DNA of 64,000 nt from Shewanella sp. ANA-3 (GCF_000203935.1 NC_008577.1:1612001-1676000); one strand, 5' to 3'. Shown: positions 47,654 to 58,843, counted from the stretch's first letter. The notes: generated from the letters alone by a model not told the origin. Made by a program: numbers and translations.

Positions 47654-47989
47654 AAACTTCCTGCATTATTTTTTGATTATTTGTAGGGCAATGTATATCC
47701 CGTTTGTTATATCAGAATCCCAAGCCGAGTGAATAATAAAAGATGTAACAACCTCATTCGTGGGGATGAATGCGCAAGATGTGAAATAAGGTATTTATCT
47801 TTACTTTAGCGATAGGTAAATAGTGATAAAGATCGCGTTTTTATTTTCTAATTAAGCTACACTGCCGATTAATTAATCAGGCGAAATTATCTTTTAGTTT
47901 TTAAACGTTTAGCAAATTTAATTTAACCAAAAAGTTACATTTTGTGGTTGATTTGGGGTAATTTGCGACTCGGGGGAGTAAAGCGGTAA
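47654..47989. other. Divergent intergenic region
   Basis: A 336-bp AT-rich region between the GH109-type gene and a hypothetical gene. It should hold both promoters. I saw no terminator, no RNA structure and no CRP, FNR or ArgR site good enough to name. Confidence 0.4.
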
Positions 47990-48424
47990 ATGGGTTCTAT
48001 GCTTAATGTACTACCACAACTGACGTTCACTTTAGGTGAGTGGGTATTGCATAAGGATATCAGGATGTCTGGGATTGAAAAACGCCGTCGCCTTCATTGG
48101 CGGGAGTCAGATATGCAAAATCGAGAAATTATTGGTCGTTGGTTAGATGAGCGTCCACTGCTTGGTGACAAAATTACCCTCTATAAAGAAGCGGACAAAT
48201 ATTATTTAGAAACCTGGTTTAGCGATGGCTGCCATAGTTTGGATGAAGTGAGTCTGTCCGATACGCCGCAAGGCCAAAAAGTCGAAGATGTCGGCGGTAA
48301 CTTCTTCGGTGAATATTTTATGGTGACGCCTGCCATGCAACTGCAGTTTTGCAATGAGCAGGGCAGTTATTTCCAAGTCGATAAGTTGATGGCGGATATT
48401 GATTTCAATCAGCGCGTGGCTTAA
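47990..48424 (+). CDS. Hypothetical protein
   Basis: Up to 144 residues, soluble, no signal peptide, family not recognised. The C-terminal 100 residues look well formed, with alternating strands (DKITLYKEADKYYLETWF, KVEDVGGNFFGEYFMV, LQFCNEQGSYFQVDKL), and could be a small beta-barrel. The start is unsure: the ATG at 47990 has GGGGGAG 11 nt upstream, while one at 48113 has GGGAG at an ideal 6 nt and would give 103 residues. A strong terminator follows, supporting a real transcript. Confidence 0.65.
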   Translation: MGSMLNVLPQLTFTLGEWVLHKDIRMSGIEKRRRLHWRESDMQNREIIGRWLDERPLLGDKITLYKEADKYYLETWFSDGCHSLDEVSLSDTPQGQKVEDVGGNFFGEYFMVTPAMQLQFCNEQGSYFQVDKLMADIDFNQRVA

Positions 48425-48484
48425 TGAGTCGCCGTGAAAGACGCTAATCAATAAATCGGCAAACACCAACCCGGTTTGCTTGAT

Positions 48485-48516
48485 ACGAGGTCGCTTAAGG
48501 CGACCTCGTGTCTTTT
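48485..48516 (+). terminator. Terminator after the hypothetical gene
   Basis: A 10-bp perfect stem (ACGAGGTCGC 48485-48494 with GCGACCTCGT 48500-48509), 5-nt loop, then GTCTTTTT. It also separates the convergent rluA. Confidence 0.88.
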
Positions 48517-48535
48517 TAGCGGTTAACTATTTGCG

Positions 48536-49207
48536 CTAAGCCGAGAAGGGATGCTTACTGTAAAAATGCATGGCTTTACCCGAGTAAGGATGGGTAAAAC
48601 GTAAACTTTGGGCGTGAAGACAGAGTCTCGGTCTGGCCTTTATCACCTCATCATCGCCATAAAATTCATCCCCAAGAATGGGATGCCCCAGGGCGAGCAT
48701 ATGCACCCTCAGTTGGTGGGTTCGGCCCGTTTGTGGCGTTAACTCGACTAAGGTGCTGTTTTCGCGTCTTTCTAGCACTCGGTAATGGGTTAGAGCACTC
48801 TTCGCGCCAGCCGTTCCCGGCGTTTGCGTCTTTTGATAGGGCGGGTGCTCGGGATCGGGCGCGATAGCTAAATCGATTATCCCTGCATCCTTTGCTATCC
48901 CCCCCATGACTTCGGCGATATACACTTTCTCGTTTTGCCTATCTTGGAACTGGGTTTTTAACTGGGACTCGGCCTTTTTGTTGCGGGCAAACACCATAAT
49001 GCCTGAGGTAGCACAATCGAGTCGATGCACGAGAATAGTGTCAGGATACAAGCGTTGTAGCCGGGTGAGGGCGCAATCGAAGGTATGTGCGGCTCGGCCG
49101 GGATTAGACAACAATCCAGAAGGTTTATTAATAATGATCAAATCCCTATCTTGATAGCGAAGATCTAACCAAGGGACTGAAGGGGGCTGGTAATCAAATA
49201 TCTGCAT
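48536..49207 (-). CDS. rluA: Dual-specificity pseudouridine synthase RluA
   Basis: A 223-residue pseudouridine synthase without an S4 domain, as in RluA. The catalytic motif HRLDCATSG holds the Asp; other motifs are NKPSGLLSNPG, TGRTHQLRVHMLALGHPILGD and LCLHAQSL. The match to E. coli RluA extends along the whole length, including the N-terminal PPSVPWL. RluA modifies U746 of 23S rRNA and U32 of several tRNAs. Confidence 0.93.
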   Translation of the reverse strand: MQIFDYQPPSVPWLDLRYQDRDLIIINKPSGLLSNPGRAAHTFDCALTRLQRLYPDTILVHRLDCATSGIMVFARNKKAESQLKTQFQDRQNEKVYIAEVMGGIAKDAGIIDLAIAPDPEHPPYQKTQTPGTAGAKSALTHYRVLERRENSTLVELTPQTGRTHQLRVHMLALGHPILGDEFYGDDEVIKARPRLCLHAQSLRFTHPYSGKAMHFYSKHPFSA

Positions 49208-49299
49208 CGTATCCTCATCATTTGCGCGGTCATACTAGCAAAATATCAGTCACTAAGCAGTATATTCTCGAGCTGGCGTTTGCTGAGGCTGTTATAACT

Positions 49300-49329
49300 G
49301 AACTTGAACTAGAACTAGAACTAGAACTG
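49300..49329. repeat. Five tandem GAACTN hexamers at a gene end
   Basis: GAACTT, three GAACTA, then GAACTG. Read on the minus strand it is TTC-TAG repeated, so it supplies the stop codon and two more in-frame TAG codons for the thioredoxin-like gene. Confidence 0.9.
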
Positions 49330-49875
49330 TGCCAACCACAATCTGAACTTCATGCCCCAAGTCGAGGTGACTCCCGAGGTGATATAACGGATCTCCCCTT
49401 GGGTATCGATAATATAAATGGCTGGAAATGCCATCGCGCCCCACTGAGTGCTTCGCTCACCTTTGTTATCGTTTAGCACCGGAAAGTGATACTGATGCTC
49501 GTCCATATAGTGCTGGATCTCGCGATCACTGCCAGAAGCCACCGCCACTGAAATGACATTATGGTCTTGGCTGATACTCTCAACCATAGGGGAAGTGACG
49601 CGGCACACAGGGCACCAAGTGCCCCAGAAATAGACTAATGTTGGCTCTGTCTGGGCCGAATTAAGTGCAAGCTGGCTACCATCAATCGCGATACCGCTTA
49701 ATACTGGTGCTTGGCCAGTGATCATATCCCGTTGCAAATAGAGGCTGACGCCGTAAAGCACCAGCGCCATGATGCTAAGATCCCTAAGTTGTTTGAGCCA
49801 AAAGCGCGGGCTTTGTAGTTTTTGGCGCCAATTGAGTGCTTGAGCTGGTTTAGCGCTTGAGTTTGCAGTTGTCAC
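49321..49875 (-). CDS. Membrane-anchored thioredoxin-like (TlpA/ScsD-type) protein
   Basis: A 184-residue protein with one N-terminal transmembrane helix (about 33-50) and a periplasmic thioredoxin fold. The redox motif is WCPVC in the segment YFWGTWCPVCRV, and the cis-proline region is MAFPAIYII. It fits the ScsD-like protein disulfide group. Likely role is reduction or isomerisation of periplasmic thiols; no partner DsbD-like gene adjoins. The stop codon lies in a hexamer repeat. Confidence 0.88.
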   Translation of the reverse strand: MTTANSSAKPAQALNWRQKLQSPRFWLKQLRDLSIMALVLYGVSLYLQRDMITGQAPVLSGIAIDGSQLALNSAQTEPTLVYFWGTWCPVCRVTSPMVESISQDHNVISVAVASGSDREIQHYMDEHQYHFPVLNDNKGERSTQWGAMAFPAIYIIDTQGEIRYITSGVTSTWGMKFRLWLAQF

Positions 49876-50020
49876 TGTGACGGGAACCTCACTAAATAGG
49901 CGTTATCGCAAAGGCGTTAGGGTAAACGCTTAGGCTTAAACAAGGCTTGAACACTTAATTCACTTATTCGAGTCTGTGCCAACCTCCGAGCTTAGTTCGA
50001 GCTACGCGCAGAGTTAGAAT

Positions 50021-50647
50021 CTAGTCGGCAGAACCATTAGGTAGATAGTCACTCGGGGTTTTACGACTCCAAATACGGGTGTAGGCCATCAACTGAGGGT
50101 AAAAGGTGCGAAAGGCGGTTTCTGTCTCTATCTGCATTTTCGCTAGCAGTTTATCCGCGCCGTTAAATAAGGCACAGTGCGGATGACCTTTGGCCCGTTG
50201 TGCTAAGGCCTGTTGAATGCCTTTAGGTGTGGCGTAAGCGTTTAACCAATCTTGACTGCGCATATCGGCGATGAGGTTCAGACAGGGCTGAGGGTGATAC
50301 TCATCGCTTTGCGTCGCAAATTCTGCCAGTTCGCGATAGGCCTTTTGGCTAAACTCGGGCAGCGGCAGGTGATGATATTCTTCCCAGTAGTAGGCTAAAT
50401 AATGATCGAAACTTACGAACATCAAATCTGCTGCTATGCTTGTTAACTGGGCAGGGAACAGGGCCATTAGCTCTTGGGTCAGTTCATGGGTGGCGCAGAG
50501 CTGATTGATTTCTTGGTTTAACCACAGTCCTTGGCGAAGTGCTTGTGGCGCAGAATCGATTGGCGCGGTGATAAAATTGCCTGCCAGATTGGCGCCTAGG
50601 TGGGTTTTACTGATCTCGGCCAGATGTAAGTGTGTAAGAATGTTCAT
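50021..50647 (-). CDS. acpH: Acyl-carrier-protein phosphodiesterase
   Basis: A 208-residue AcpH-type protein that removes 4'-phosphopantetheine from holo-ACP. It starts MNILTHLHLAE, as AcpH does with its metal-binding His residues, and keeps the HD-like region DLMFVSFDHYLAYYWEEYH, then LNLIADMRSQDWLNAY and the FRTFYPQLMAY end. Transcribed alone, divergent from the short gene at 50830. Confidence 0.85.
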   Translation of the reverse strand: MNILTHLHLAEISKTHLGANLAGNFITAPIDSAPQALRQGLWLNQEINQLCATHELTQELMALFPAQLTSIAADLMFVSFDHYLAYYWEEYHHLPLPEFSQKAYRELAEFATQSDEYHPQPCLNLIADMRSQDWLNAYATPKGIQQALAQRAKGHPHCALFNGADKLLAKMQIETETAFRTFYPQLMAYTRIWSRKTPSDYLPNGSAD

Positions 50648-50829
50648 TTTTTGTGCTTGGTTAATCGCGTTAGTTCACGGTATCATGGGCGGGCGCGCTG
50701 AGGAAAGCGCAAATAGGCAAAAATCGTGTGCTTTTCTAAGGGAGTGCTTACGTTAGCGTTTCAACAGGAGGGTAAATGCTAACAATGGGCTGAAAATGCA
50801 CCAATCAATTAACCTGTTAAGGATCATGG

Positions 50830-51033
50830 ATGATGTGGAACTGGTTTACCAAAATGCTCGGTAAAGACGAGCGCCCTAAGCGTAAAAAAGTGCTTGTCGA
50901 TATTCCCTATGAGCAACATAGCTTTCGTATGGATCATTTTTCGCGGACTCGACCTAAATATGATGTCGATGATGCGTTAGCCTCAAATGTGCTAAATGAG
51001 TCAGACGCCGATATGGATATCGCGAACAAGTAA
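50830..51033 (+). CDS. Small hypothetical protein
   Basis: A 67-residue protein with no recognised family. A short hydrophobic-aromatic start (MMWNWFTKML) is followed by a basic run (KDERPKRKKV) and an acidic end. AAGGA lies 6 nt before the ATG, a good ribosome-binding site. It precedes queA by 64 bp on the same strand, so it may be read with queA. Function unknown. Confidence 0.65.
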   Translation: MMWNWFTKMLGKDERPKRKKVLVDIPYEQHSFRMDHFSRTRPKYDVDDALASNVLNESDADMDIANK

Positions 51034-51097
51034 TCTTGATCTTATTGGCCTCTAACCATAGACTAGCCGCCGTTCTAAGCTATCTAGAGGCCTTTGC

Positions 51098-52135
51098 ATG
51101 CGCGTAACAGACTTTTCCTTCGATCTTCCCGACGAACTTATCGCTCGTTATCCCATGGCGCAACGCAATGCGTCACGTCTGTTAACCCTAGATGGCAATA
51201 CTGGCACGCTCGCTGATAAACAGTTTACCGATCTGCTGGGGATGATTAATCCTGGCGATTTAATGGTATTTAACAATACCCGGGTAATCCCTGCGCGTCT
51301 ATTTGGCCAAAAGGCCAGTGGTGGCAAACTCGAGATTTTAGTTGAGCGTATGCTCGACGATAAGCGCATCCTCGCCCATGTGCGTAGCTCTAAATCCCCG
51401 AAGGTGGACAGCATTATCCACCTCGATGGCGGTTATGAGATGAAGATGGCAGCGCGCTATGACGCCTTATTTGAGCTCGAACTCTTATCCGACCTGACGA
51501 TTTTAGAAGTGCTCGAAGCGGTAGGGCATATGCCACTGCCGCCTTATATCGACCGTCCCGATGAGGATGCCGATAAAGAGCGCTATCAAACCGTGTATAA
51601 CCAAAACCCCGGTGCGGTTGCTGCGCCAACGGCGGGCTTGCACTTTGACGATGCCATGCTCGATGCCTTAAAAGCCAAGGGCGTGAATATCGCGTTTGTG
51701 ACCTTGCACGTCGGCGCTGGCACCTTCCAGCCTGTGCGCGTCGATAACGTGCTCGAGCACAAAATGCATTCCGAGTGGGCCAATGTGCCGCAGGATGTGG
51801 TGGATTTAATTGCCCAAACCAAGGCGGCAGGCAAGCGTGTGGTTGCTGTGGGGACGACGTCCGTGCGTTCACTGGAGAGTGCGGCCCGTGCAAGTGAAGG
51901 CGAACTTAAAGCCTTTAGCGGCGATACCGATATCTTTATCTACCCTGGGTATCAGTTCCAAATCGTCGATGCCATGATCACTAACTTCCACCTGCCGGAA
52001 TCGACCCTCATTATGTTGGTCAGTGCCTTTGCCGGTTTTGATCATGTTATGGCGGCGTATCAACACGCAATCACGCAAAAATATCGCTTCTTTAGCTATG
52101 GCGATGCCATGTTTGTGACGAAAAAAGCTCACTAG
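51098..52135 (+). CDS. queA: S-adenosylmethionine:tRNA ribosyltransferase-isomerase
   Basis: A 345-residue enzyme that makes epoxyqueuosine in tRNA by moving the ribosyl part of SAM onto 7-aminomethyl-7-deazaguanine. Family marks: [60 protein letters not shown] and [19 protein letters not shown]. It is the first gene of a block with tgt and the Sec accessory genes, an order conserved in many gamma-proteobacteria. Confidence 0.98.
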   Translation: MRVTDFSFDLPDELIARYPMAQRNASRLLTLDGNTGTLADKQFTDLLGMINPGDLMVFNNTRVIPARLFGQKASGGKLEILVERMLDDKRILAHVRSSKSPKVDSIIHLDGGYEMKMAARYDALFELELLSDLTILEVLEAVGHMPLPPYIDRPDEDADKERYQTVYNQNPGAVAAPTAGLHFDDAMLDALKAKGVNIAFVTLHVGAGTFQPVRVDNVLEHKMHSEWANVPQDVVDLIAQTKAAGKRVVAVGTTSVRSLESAARASEGELKAFSGDTDIFIYPGYQFQIVDAMITNFHLPESTLIMLVSAFAGFDHVMAAYQHAITQKYRFFSYGDAMFVTKKAH

Positions 52136-52293
52136 ACCAAGATTTTGTTTTAAAATAGCCGCCCACATTGAGTTTGGGCGGTAATTTTTTTCAGCCAAAG
52201 GTTGAACCTTTTGGATCTGCCCCTATCTCTATTGTTAATCAAAATGGCGCGTGCCATTACAAATGTAGTCAGACTGTTTATCTGGCGAGGTGA

Positions 52294-53421
<1,128 letters not shown>

Positions 53422-53447
53422 TTTTTTGCTAATAAGAAGAGAAAACT

Positions 53448-53780
53448 ATGTTCATTTCAAATGCATATGCAAATGCTGCAGGCGCTCCACAGGGTGGCGG
53501 CACCATGGAATTGATTTTCATGCTGGTGATTTTCGGTCTGATTTTCTATTTCATGATTTTCCGTCCGCAATCTAAGCGTGTTAAAGAGCACAAGAACCTG
53601 ATGTCATCTTTAACCAAGGGCGACGAAGTCCTGACCAGCGGCGGTATCTTAGGTAAGATTGCAAAGATCAGCGATGAAAATGACTACGTGTTACTGAGCT
53701 TGAACGACACGACTCAAATTACAATTAAAAAAGATTACATTGCAGCTGTATTGCCTAAGGGCTCTATCCAGTCGTTGTAA
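53448..53780 (+). CDS. yajC: Sec translocase accessory protein YajC
   Basis: A 110-residue inner-membrane protein with one transmembrane helix ([19 protein letters not shown]) followed by [23 protein letters not shown], the YajC signature. It joins SecD and SecF in the complex that aids SecYEG. It lies 17 bp before secD in the tgt-yajC-secD-secF operon. Confidence 0.97.
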   Translation: MFISNAYANAAGAPQGGGTMELIFMLVIFGLIFYFMIFRPQSKRVKEHKNLMSSLTKGDEVLTSGGILGKIAKISDENDYVLLSLNDTTQITIKKDYIAAVLPKGSIQSL

Positions 53781-53797
53781 GCCAAGAGGGCTCAGGC

Positions 53798-55648
53798 GTG
53801 TTAAATAAATACCCAATGTGGAAAAACATTATGGTGGTGCTCGTCATCGCCATAGGTTGTTTCTATGCCGTACCTAACCTGTTCGGTGAAGATCATGCGG
53901 TGCAAGTAGTGGCGACTCGAGGTGCTGAAGTCACGGCATCTACCCAAGCCAGAGTGAACGAGCTGTTAGCCAGTAAGGGCATTGCGGTAAAACGCTCTGA
54001 GCTTGAAAAAGGTCAATTGTTGGTTCGCGTACAAAACGCGGATCAACAGTTGCTGGCCAAGGAAACCATCGCCGAAGACTTAGGTGACAAGTTTACTGTG
54101 GCACTCAACCTTGCCCCTGCCACCCCGCAGTGGCTCGAGTCTATGGGCGGTAGCCCAATGAAACTCGGTCTGGACCTTCGTGGTGGTGTGCACTTCTTAA
54201 TGGAAGTGGACATGGGCGAAGCCATCCGCAAGATGGAAGAGGCCAAAGTGGCCGATTTCCGTTCTCAATTACGTGAAGAAAAAATCCGTTACGCGGGCAT
54301 TCGCAACAATGCGCAAGGTATCGAGATTAAATTCCGTGATGCCGAAAGTTTAGCCAGTGCAGAACGTTTCTTAAAATCTCGCAGCAACGATATGGTGTTC
54401 AGCGATGTGAGCAAGGGTGAAGACTTTGCCCTGCAAGCCGTCATGAGCGAAACCTATCTTAAGCAGATTAAAGAAGAAGCGCTGCAGCAAAACATTACCA
54501 CTATCCGTAACCGTGTGAACGAGTTAGGGGTAGCTGAGCCGGTGGTTCAACGCCAAGGTGCTGAGCGTATTATCGTTGAGCTGCCAGGTGTACAAGACAC
54601 TGCCCGCGCCAAGGAAATCTTAGGTGCGACGGCATCGATTGAATTCCACATGGTGGACGATAAGGCTGACCCCAATGCGGCGCAATCTGGCCGTGTACCT
54701 GCGGGTTCTGAGGTGTATCAACGCCGTGAAGGCGGTCAAGTGGTACTGAAGAAGGAAGTGATGCTAACGGGTGATCATATCACTGGCGCACAACCTAGCT
54801 TCGACCAATATAGCCGTCCACAGGTGAGCATCAACCTCGATGCTAAAGGCGGTACCATTTTCTCTAACGTGACTAAGGACAATATCGGTAAACCGATGGC
54901 GACCTTGTTCATCGAATATAAAGACAGCGGTGAGCGTAACGCCGATGGCAGCGTCAAGATGCAGAAAATCCAAGAAGTGATTTCTGTGGCGACCATTCAA
55001 GCGCGTTTAGGCCGTAACTTTGTGATCACCGGCTTAAGTCATGGTGAAGCACAAAACCTCGCACTGCTGCTGCGTGCTGGTGCCCTGATTGCGCCCGTAT
55101 CGATTGTGGAAGAACGTACTATCGGCCCAAGCCTGGGTGCGGAAAACATCGAAAGCGGTGTGCAAGCCATGATTTGGGGTATGGCAGTCGTACTTATCTT
55201 CATGCTGGTTTATTACCGTAGTTTCGGCTTGATCGCTAACTTAGCCTTGACGGCCAACTTAGTGATGGTGGTTGGGGTGATGTCTATGATCCCTGGCGCC
55301 GTATTAACCCTGCCTGGTATTGCGGGTATGGTGTTAACAGTGGGTATGGCGGTTGACGGTAACGTACTGATTTACGAACGTATCCGTGAAGAATTACGTG
55401 CAGGTCGTAGCGTACAGCAGGCGATTCACGAAGGTTACGGTAACGCATTCTCTACCATCGCTGACGCTAACATCACTACCTTCTTGACAGCGCTGATCCT
55501 GTTCGCCGTCGGTACTGGCGCGATCAAAGGCTTCGCGGTGACCCTGATGATCGGTATTGCTACATCGATGTTTACCGCTATCGTGGGTACCCGCGCAATC
55601 GTGAACGCGATTTGGGGCGGTAAGCGCGTGAAGACGCTGTCTATCTAA
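53798..55648 (+). CDS. secD: Protein translocase subunit SecD
   Basis: A 616-residue inner-membrane protein that uses the proton gradient to pull preproteins through the Sec channel. N-terminal helix (9-28), large periplasmic domain with the D1 motif [16 protein letters not shown], then five helices from about residue 445 with the [16 protein letters not shown] and [17 protein letters not shown] segments. GTG start codon region (GTGTTAAATAAA) 17 bp after yajC. secF follows 12 bp later. Confidence 0.98.
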   Translation: MLNKYPMWKNIMVVLVIAIGCFYAVPNLFGEDHAVQVVATRGAEVTASTQARVNELLASKGIAVKRSELEKGQLLVRVQNADQQLLAKETIAEDLGDKFTVALNLAPATPQWLESMGGSPMKLGLDLRGGVHFLMEVDMGEAIRKMEEAKVADFRSQLREEKIRYAGIRNNAQGIEIKFRDAESLASAERFLKSRSNDMVFSDVSKGEDFALQAVMSETYLKQIKEEALQQNITTIRNRVNELGVAEPVVQRQGAERIIVELPGVQDTARAKEILGATASIEFHMVDDKADPNAAQSGRVPAGSEVYQRREGGQVVLKKEVMLTGDHITGAQPSFDQYSRPQVSINLDAKGGTIFSNVTKDNIGKPMATLFIEYKDSGERNADGSVKMQKIQEVISVATIQARLGRNFVITGLSHGEAQNLALLLRAGALIAPVSIVEERTIGPSLGAENIESGVQAMIWGMAVVLIFMLVYYRSFGLIANLALTANLVMVVGVMSMIPGAVLTLPGIAGMVLTVGMAVDGNVLIYERIREELRAGRSVQQAIHEGYGNAFSTIADANITTFLTALILFAVGTGAIKGFAVTLMIGIATSMFTAIVGTRAIVNAIWGGKRVKTLSI

Positions 55649-55660
55649 GGGGAAGCGATA

Positions 55661-56608
55661 ATGTTAGAAATTTTATCTTTAAAACGTACGGTTAACTTCC
55701 TCCGTCATGCGCTGCCTATCAGTATCATGTCTGCCATTTTGGTATTTGGTTCGCTGGTGTCCTTGGCGACCAAAGGCATTAACTGGGGCTTAGACTTTAC
55801 CGGCGGTACTGTGGTTGAGATGGAGTTTACTCAACCTGTCGATTTAAACGTGCTGCGTACTAAGCTGTCTGCGCCTGAATTAGACGGTGCGGTGGTGCAA
55901 AACTTCGGTTCGAGCCGTGACGTATTAGTGCGTCTGTCGGTGAAAGAAGGCGTGAGCAGCGATGTACAGGTCAAATCTGTCATGGCTGCGGCTCAACAAG
56001 TGGATGCGGGCGTTCAACAGAAACGTGTTGAATTCGTTGGTCCTCAAGTGGGTAAAGAACTGGCCGAACAGGGCGGTTTAGCGGTATTGGTCGCGCTTAT
56101 CTGTATCATGATCTACGTGTCTTTCCGTTTCGAATGGCGTTTAGCGTTCGGTTCGGTGGCTGCACTTGCCCACGACGTGATTGTGACCTTAGGTGTGTTC
56201 TCTGTGTTCCAACTGGAATTCGACCTGACCGTATTAGCCGGCGTGTTAACCGTTGTGGGTTACTCACTCAACGATACCATCGTTGTGTTTGACCGTATCC
56301 GTGAAAACTTCCTCAAGATGCGTAAGAGCGAGCCAGAAGAAGTGGTCAACGTCTCTATCACGCAAACCATGAGCCGTACCATTATCACTACGGGTACGAC
56401 GTTGGTGACCGTTGTGGCGCTGTTCCTGAAGGGCGGCACTATGATCCACGGTTTTGCGACAGCACTCTTGTTGGGTATTTTCGTCGGTACCTATTCTTCT
56501 ATCTACGTAGCAAGTTACCTTGCGATCAAACTGGGCATTTGCCGTGAGCATATGATGCCAGTTGAAGTCGAGAAAGAAGGCGCCGACCAGCCTTCGATGA
56601 TGCCTTAA
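55661..56608 (+). CDS. secF: Protein translocase subunit SecF
   Basis: A 315-residue partner of SecD with six helices. Motifs: GINWGLDFTGGTVVEMEF (periplasmic D1 type), VGYSLNDTIVVFDRIREN and the TTLVTVVALFLKGG segment. Last gene of the operon, closed by a strong bidirectional-looking terminator. Confidence 0.98.
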   Translation: MLEILSLKRTVNFLRHALPISIMSAILVFGSLVSLATKGINWGLDFTGGTVVEMEFTQPVDLNVLRTKLSAPELDGAVVQNFGSSRDVLVRLSVKEGVSSDVQVKSVMAAAQQVDAGVQQKRVEFVGPQVGKELAEQGGLAVLVALICIMIYVSFRFEWRLAFGSVAALAHDVIVTLGVFSVFQLEFDLTVLAGVLTVVGYSLNDTIVVFDRIRENFLKMRKSEPEEVVNVSITQTMSRTIITTGTTLVTVVALFLKGGTMIHGFATALLLGIFVGTYSSIYVASYLAIKLGICREHMMPVEVEKEGADQPSMMP

Positions 56609-56647
56609 TCCGGCATTGAGACTCGAGGTCGTGTATCACGACTGTTC

Positions 56648-56680
56648 AAAAAAAAGCCACCTTAAAGGTGGCTTTTTTTT
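56648..56680 (+). terminator. Terminator of the tgt-secDF operon
   Basis: Stem GCCACC (56656-56661) with GGTGGC (56667-56672), extended by flanking A and T tracts of eight bases on each side. Confidence 0.92.
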
Positions 56681-56864
56681 CGGTGGATTTTGACCTTTCC
56701 GATAATCTGCTAGCAAACTCACAACTTTATAGTGACTAATGCTGTAAAACCTAAATGTTAATTTTATTAACAACTGCTGCAAAAAACAGCGCTCGACAGG
56801 CTCGGTTATTTCACAGTAGGATGTCGGCTGCCCATATCTAGAGAGTATTGTTGTAGGATGTCGC

Positions 56865-57182
56865 ATGGAAGAACGTAAGACGTTAGTTGCTGGTGGAAAT
56901 TTATTGCAGGCCCACACATGGAAGGGATTGTTAGAAGCCTGTGGTATTCATGTGGAGTTACGTGGCGAGGCCTTATTAGGCGGTGTGGGTGAGTTGCCCG
57001 CTGGGCTGCATAACATTGAGCTTTGGGTGCGCGAGTCGCAATTGGCAAAAGCACAGGCCCAGTTAAGTGCCTTGGACGTCGTGAGTCCCCAGTGGCAATG
57101 CGTGCAATGCCATGAGATGAACGAGGGCAACTTTGAATTGTGTTGGCATTGCAGCGCCGAGCGCAGCGAAAGCCATAACTAA
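56865..57182 (+). CDS. DUF2007-domain protein with C-terminal zinc ribbon
   Basis: A 105-residue protein. The N-terminal 70 residues (NLLQAHTWKGLLEACGIHVELRGEALLG, then NIELWVRESQLAKAQAQL) match the DUF2007 'putative signal transducing' domain. The end has a four-Cys knuckle pair, CVQC and CWHC, spaced like a RanBP2-type zinc finger. Cytoplasmic. Function unknown; the domain is thought to bind other proteins. Confidence 0.85.
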   Translation: MEERKTLVAGGNLLQAHTWKGLLEACGIHVELRGEALLGGVGELPAGLHNIELWVRESQLAKAQAQLSALDVVSPQWQCVQCHEMNEGNFELCWHCSAERSESHN

Positions 57183-57302
57183 TCTTATCCCATACACTTG
57201 GCCTCAAACCGCTAGCACTGCGAAGCGTTGAATTCACAGCGCTGGCAATGCGGCTTGCTATCAGCGTTAAGCACCTGCTACCCGAACAAGGCTAAGGGAC
57301 GG

Positions 57303-57318
57303 GAGGTGATTCCACCTC
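57303..57318. repeat. Small inverted repeat before the rhodanese gene
   Basis: GAGGTG-ATTC-CACCTC, a perfect 6-bp stem, in the 269-bp gap between the DUF2007 and rhodanese genes. Meaning unknown; the rest of the gap shows nothing recognisable. Confidence 0.6.
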
Positions 57319-57451
57319 ACGCACGCTTTGGCTCATAAAGTCCGCGATTGTCACATGTCGTTAACCGCAAGGATTGCGTCTCCCCGCGTAGCGAATTACA
57401 CTTCAATTCATATTAGCTAAGTCATTCAATCCCTTATCTAAGGAGGATCTG

Positions 57452-57811
57452 ATGCATCCATCCAGTGCTTTTTCAGCCCTTGTCGAATCGATTCGTCCCC
57501 ATGTTGTTGAAGTGAGTATTGAAGCCTATCAAGCCGATGACGCTTGGGTGTTGATAGATGTCCGCGAAGATAATGAATGGCTACAGGATCACCTGCCGCA
57601 GGCGAAGCACATGAGCCGCGGCATTATTGAGCGCGACATTGAACAGCGCTTTCCCGATAAACATACGCCTCTATTGCTTTACTGCGCGGGCGGTGCTCGC
57701 TCAGTGCTGGCGGCAAGCAGTTTGCAGCTAATGGGCTACCAAAAGGTCGCCTCCTTGATTGGTGGTTACAAGGGCTGGATCCAACGCCAGTTACCCGTGG
57801 TGCAAGAGTAA
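57452..57811 (+). CDS. Rhodanese-domain protein
   Basis: Single-domain cytoplasmic rhodanese, 119 residues. The active-site loop is YCAGGARSV with the catalytic Cys; the upstream LIDVREDNEWLQDHLP is the second family motif. It would carry persulfide sulfur, as GlpE-type proteins do. A strong AAGGAGG ribosome-binding site precedes it. It lies 34 bp before the sirohaem gene, so a link with sulfite reduction or sulfur assimilation is possible (inference). Confidence 0.92.
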   Translation: MHPSSAFSALVESIRPHVVEVSIEAYQADDAWVLIDVREDNEWLQDHLPQAKHMSRGIIERDIEQRFPDKHTPLLLYCAGGARSVLAASSLQLMGYQKVASLIGGYKGWIQRQLPVVQE

Positions 57812-57845
57812 TTTAGGCTGGTTTTACTTTTTATAGGCGAGTGGC

Positions 57846-58757
57846 ATGCAATATTTCCCGCTGTTTATTGATACTGTGAATTTAAATGTCCTGTTAGTGG
57901 GGGCGGGGGATGTTGCCAGTCGTAAGCTGGCTTTGCTGACGCGTACCGAAGCCAATATCCATGTGATTGCCCCCGAGGTGAATCCCGAGGTAAAGGCCTA
58001 TGCCGATGCAGGCAGGATTTTATTGTCTGAGCGGCCCGTGGTGCAGGCCGATATTCAAAATTACGATCTCATTTATTTAGCGACCGCGAACGATAAGCTC
58101 AATGCTGAATTAGCCACCTTAGCTACCGAGCGGGGAATTTGGGTCAATGCCGTGGATAATCCCGCCTATTGCCGCTTTATTACCCCATCGATTGTCGATA
58201 GGGGACGTCTTGTGGTGGCGATCAGCACTGCGGGTGCAGCGCCTGTGTTTGCGCGCACCATTCGAGCTCGTTTAGAGACCAGCCTGCCGCAATCGCTTAA
58301 GCCCTTGTTTGACTTTGTGGCCGACAAGCGTCTCGAAGTGCAGCAAAGACTCACTAAAACCGCGACGCGCCGATTATTCTGGGAACGCTTTTTCGACACC
58401 AATGGCGATAGATTTGATGCGCGAACCCCCGAGCATTATCAGAATGCTTTTAACCATATCGTCAGCCGCGGGGAAATCCTGTTATTGGACGATGCTACGC
58501 CCGTCGAGTTATTGCCGCTGGCGGCCATGCCGTTATTACAGCGCCTCGATTGGATTTACAGCGAAGCAGGTTTAGCCGAGGACTTGGCCGAGCTGGTGCG
58601 CCGCGATGCTAATCGTGCAGCGCTTCCCGCGCTGAGTGATATCAGCCGGGAATATGAGCAAGGCTCGCGGATGTTGTTGGTCGCCGATACCCAGAAGATT
58701 GCGCAACTTAAGGCGCATTTCCCGGTGGCGAAGCATTTACGCCCCGGCGCGATTTAG
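57846..58757 (+). CDS. Sirohaem synthase, precorrin-2 dehydrogenase/ferrochelatase type
   Basis: A 303-residue protein matching the N-terminal (CysG-B/Met8) half of CysG: NAD-binding VLLVGAGDVASRKLALL, then IYLATANDKLNAELA, NAVDNPAYCRFITPSIVDRG and VAISTAGAAPVFARTIRARLE. It turns precorrin-2 into sirohydrochlorin and inserts iron. The methyltransferase half of CysG is missing. About 85 residues after the usual CysG-B end (from near 220) show no family I know. A separate SUMT (CobA) must be elsewhere. Confidence 0.9.
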   Translation: MQYFPLFIDTVNLNVLLVGAGDVASRKLALLTRTEANIHVIAPEVNPEVKAYADAGRILLSERPVVQADIQNYDLIYLATANDKLNAELATLATERGIWVNAVDNPAYCRFITPSIVDRGRLVVAISTAGAAPVFARTIRARLETSLPQSLKPLFDFVADKRLEVQQRLTKTATRRLFWERFFDTNGDRFDARTPEHYQNAFNHIVSRGEILLLDDATPVELLPLAAMPLLQRLDWIYSEAGLAEDLAELVRRDANRAALPALSDISREYEQGSRMLLVADTQKIAQLKAHFPVAKHLRPGAI

Positions 58758-58843
58758 TCTTCTTTATCGCAGTTTGTTTGAGCTGACGGCGAGTCTTAGG
58801 TAGACTCGCCGTTATTTTTTTATCGTTAAGTTTAGGATGTACT

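Noticed and set aside
47750..47850. Possible CRP site in the gap before the hypothetical gene (TGTGAAATAAGG)
   Set aside because: Only one half-site is present; the TCACA half is missing.
51414..51893. A 159-codon minus-strand frame inside queA
   Set aside because: Antisense shadow of queA, rich in Arg, His and Pro, with no family features.
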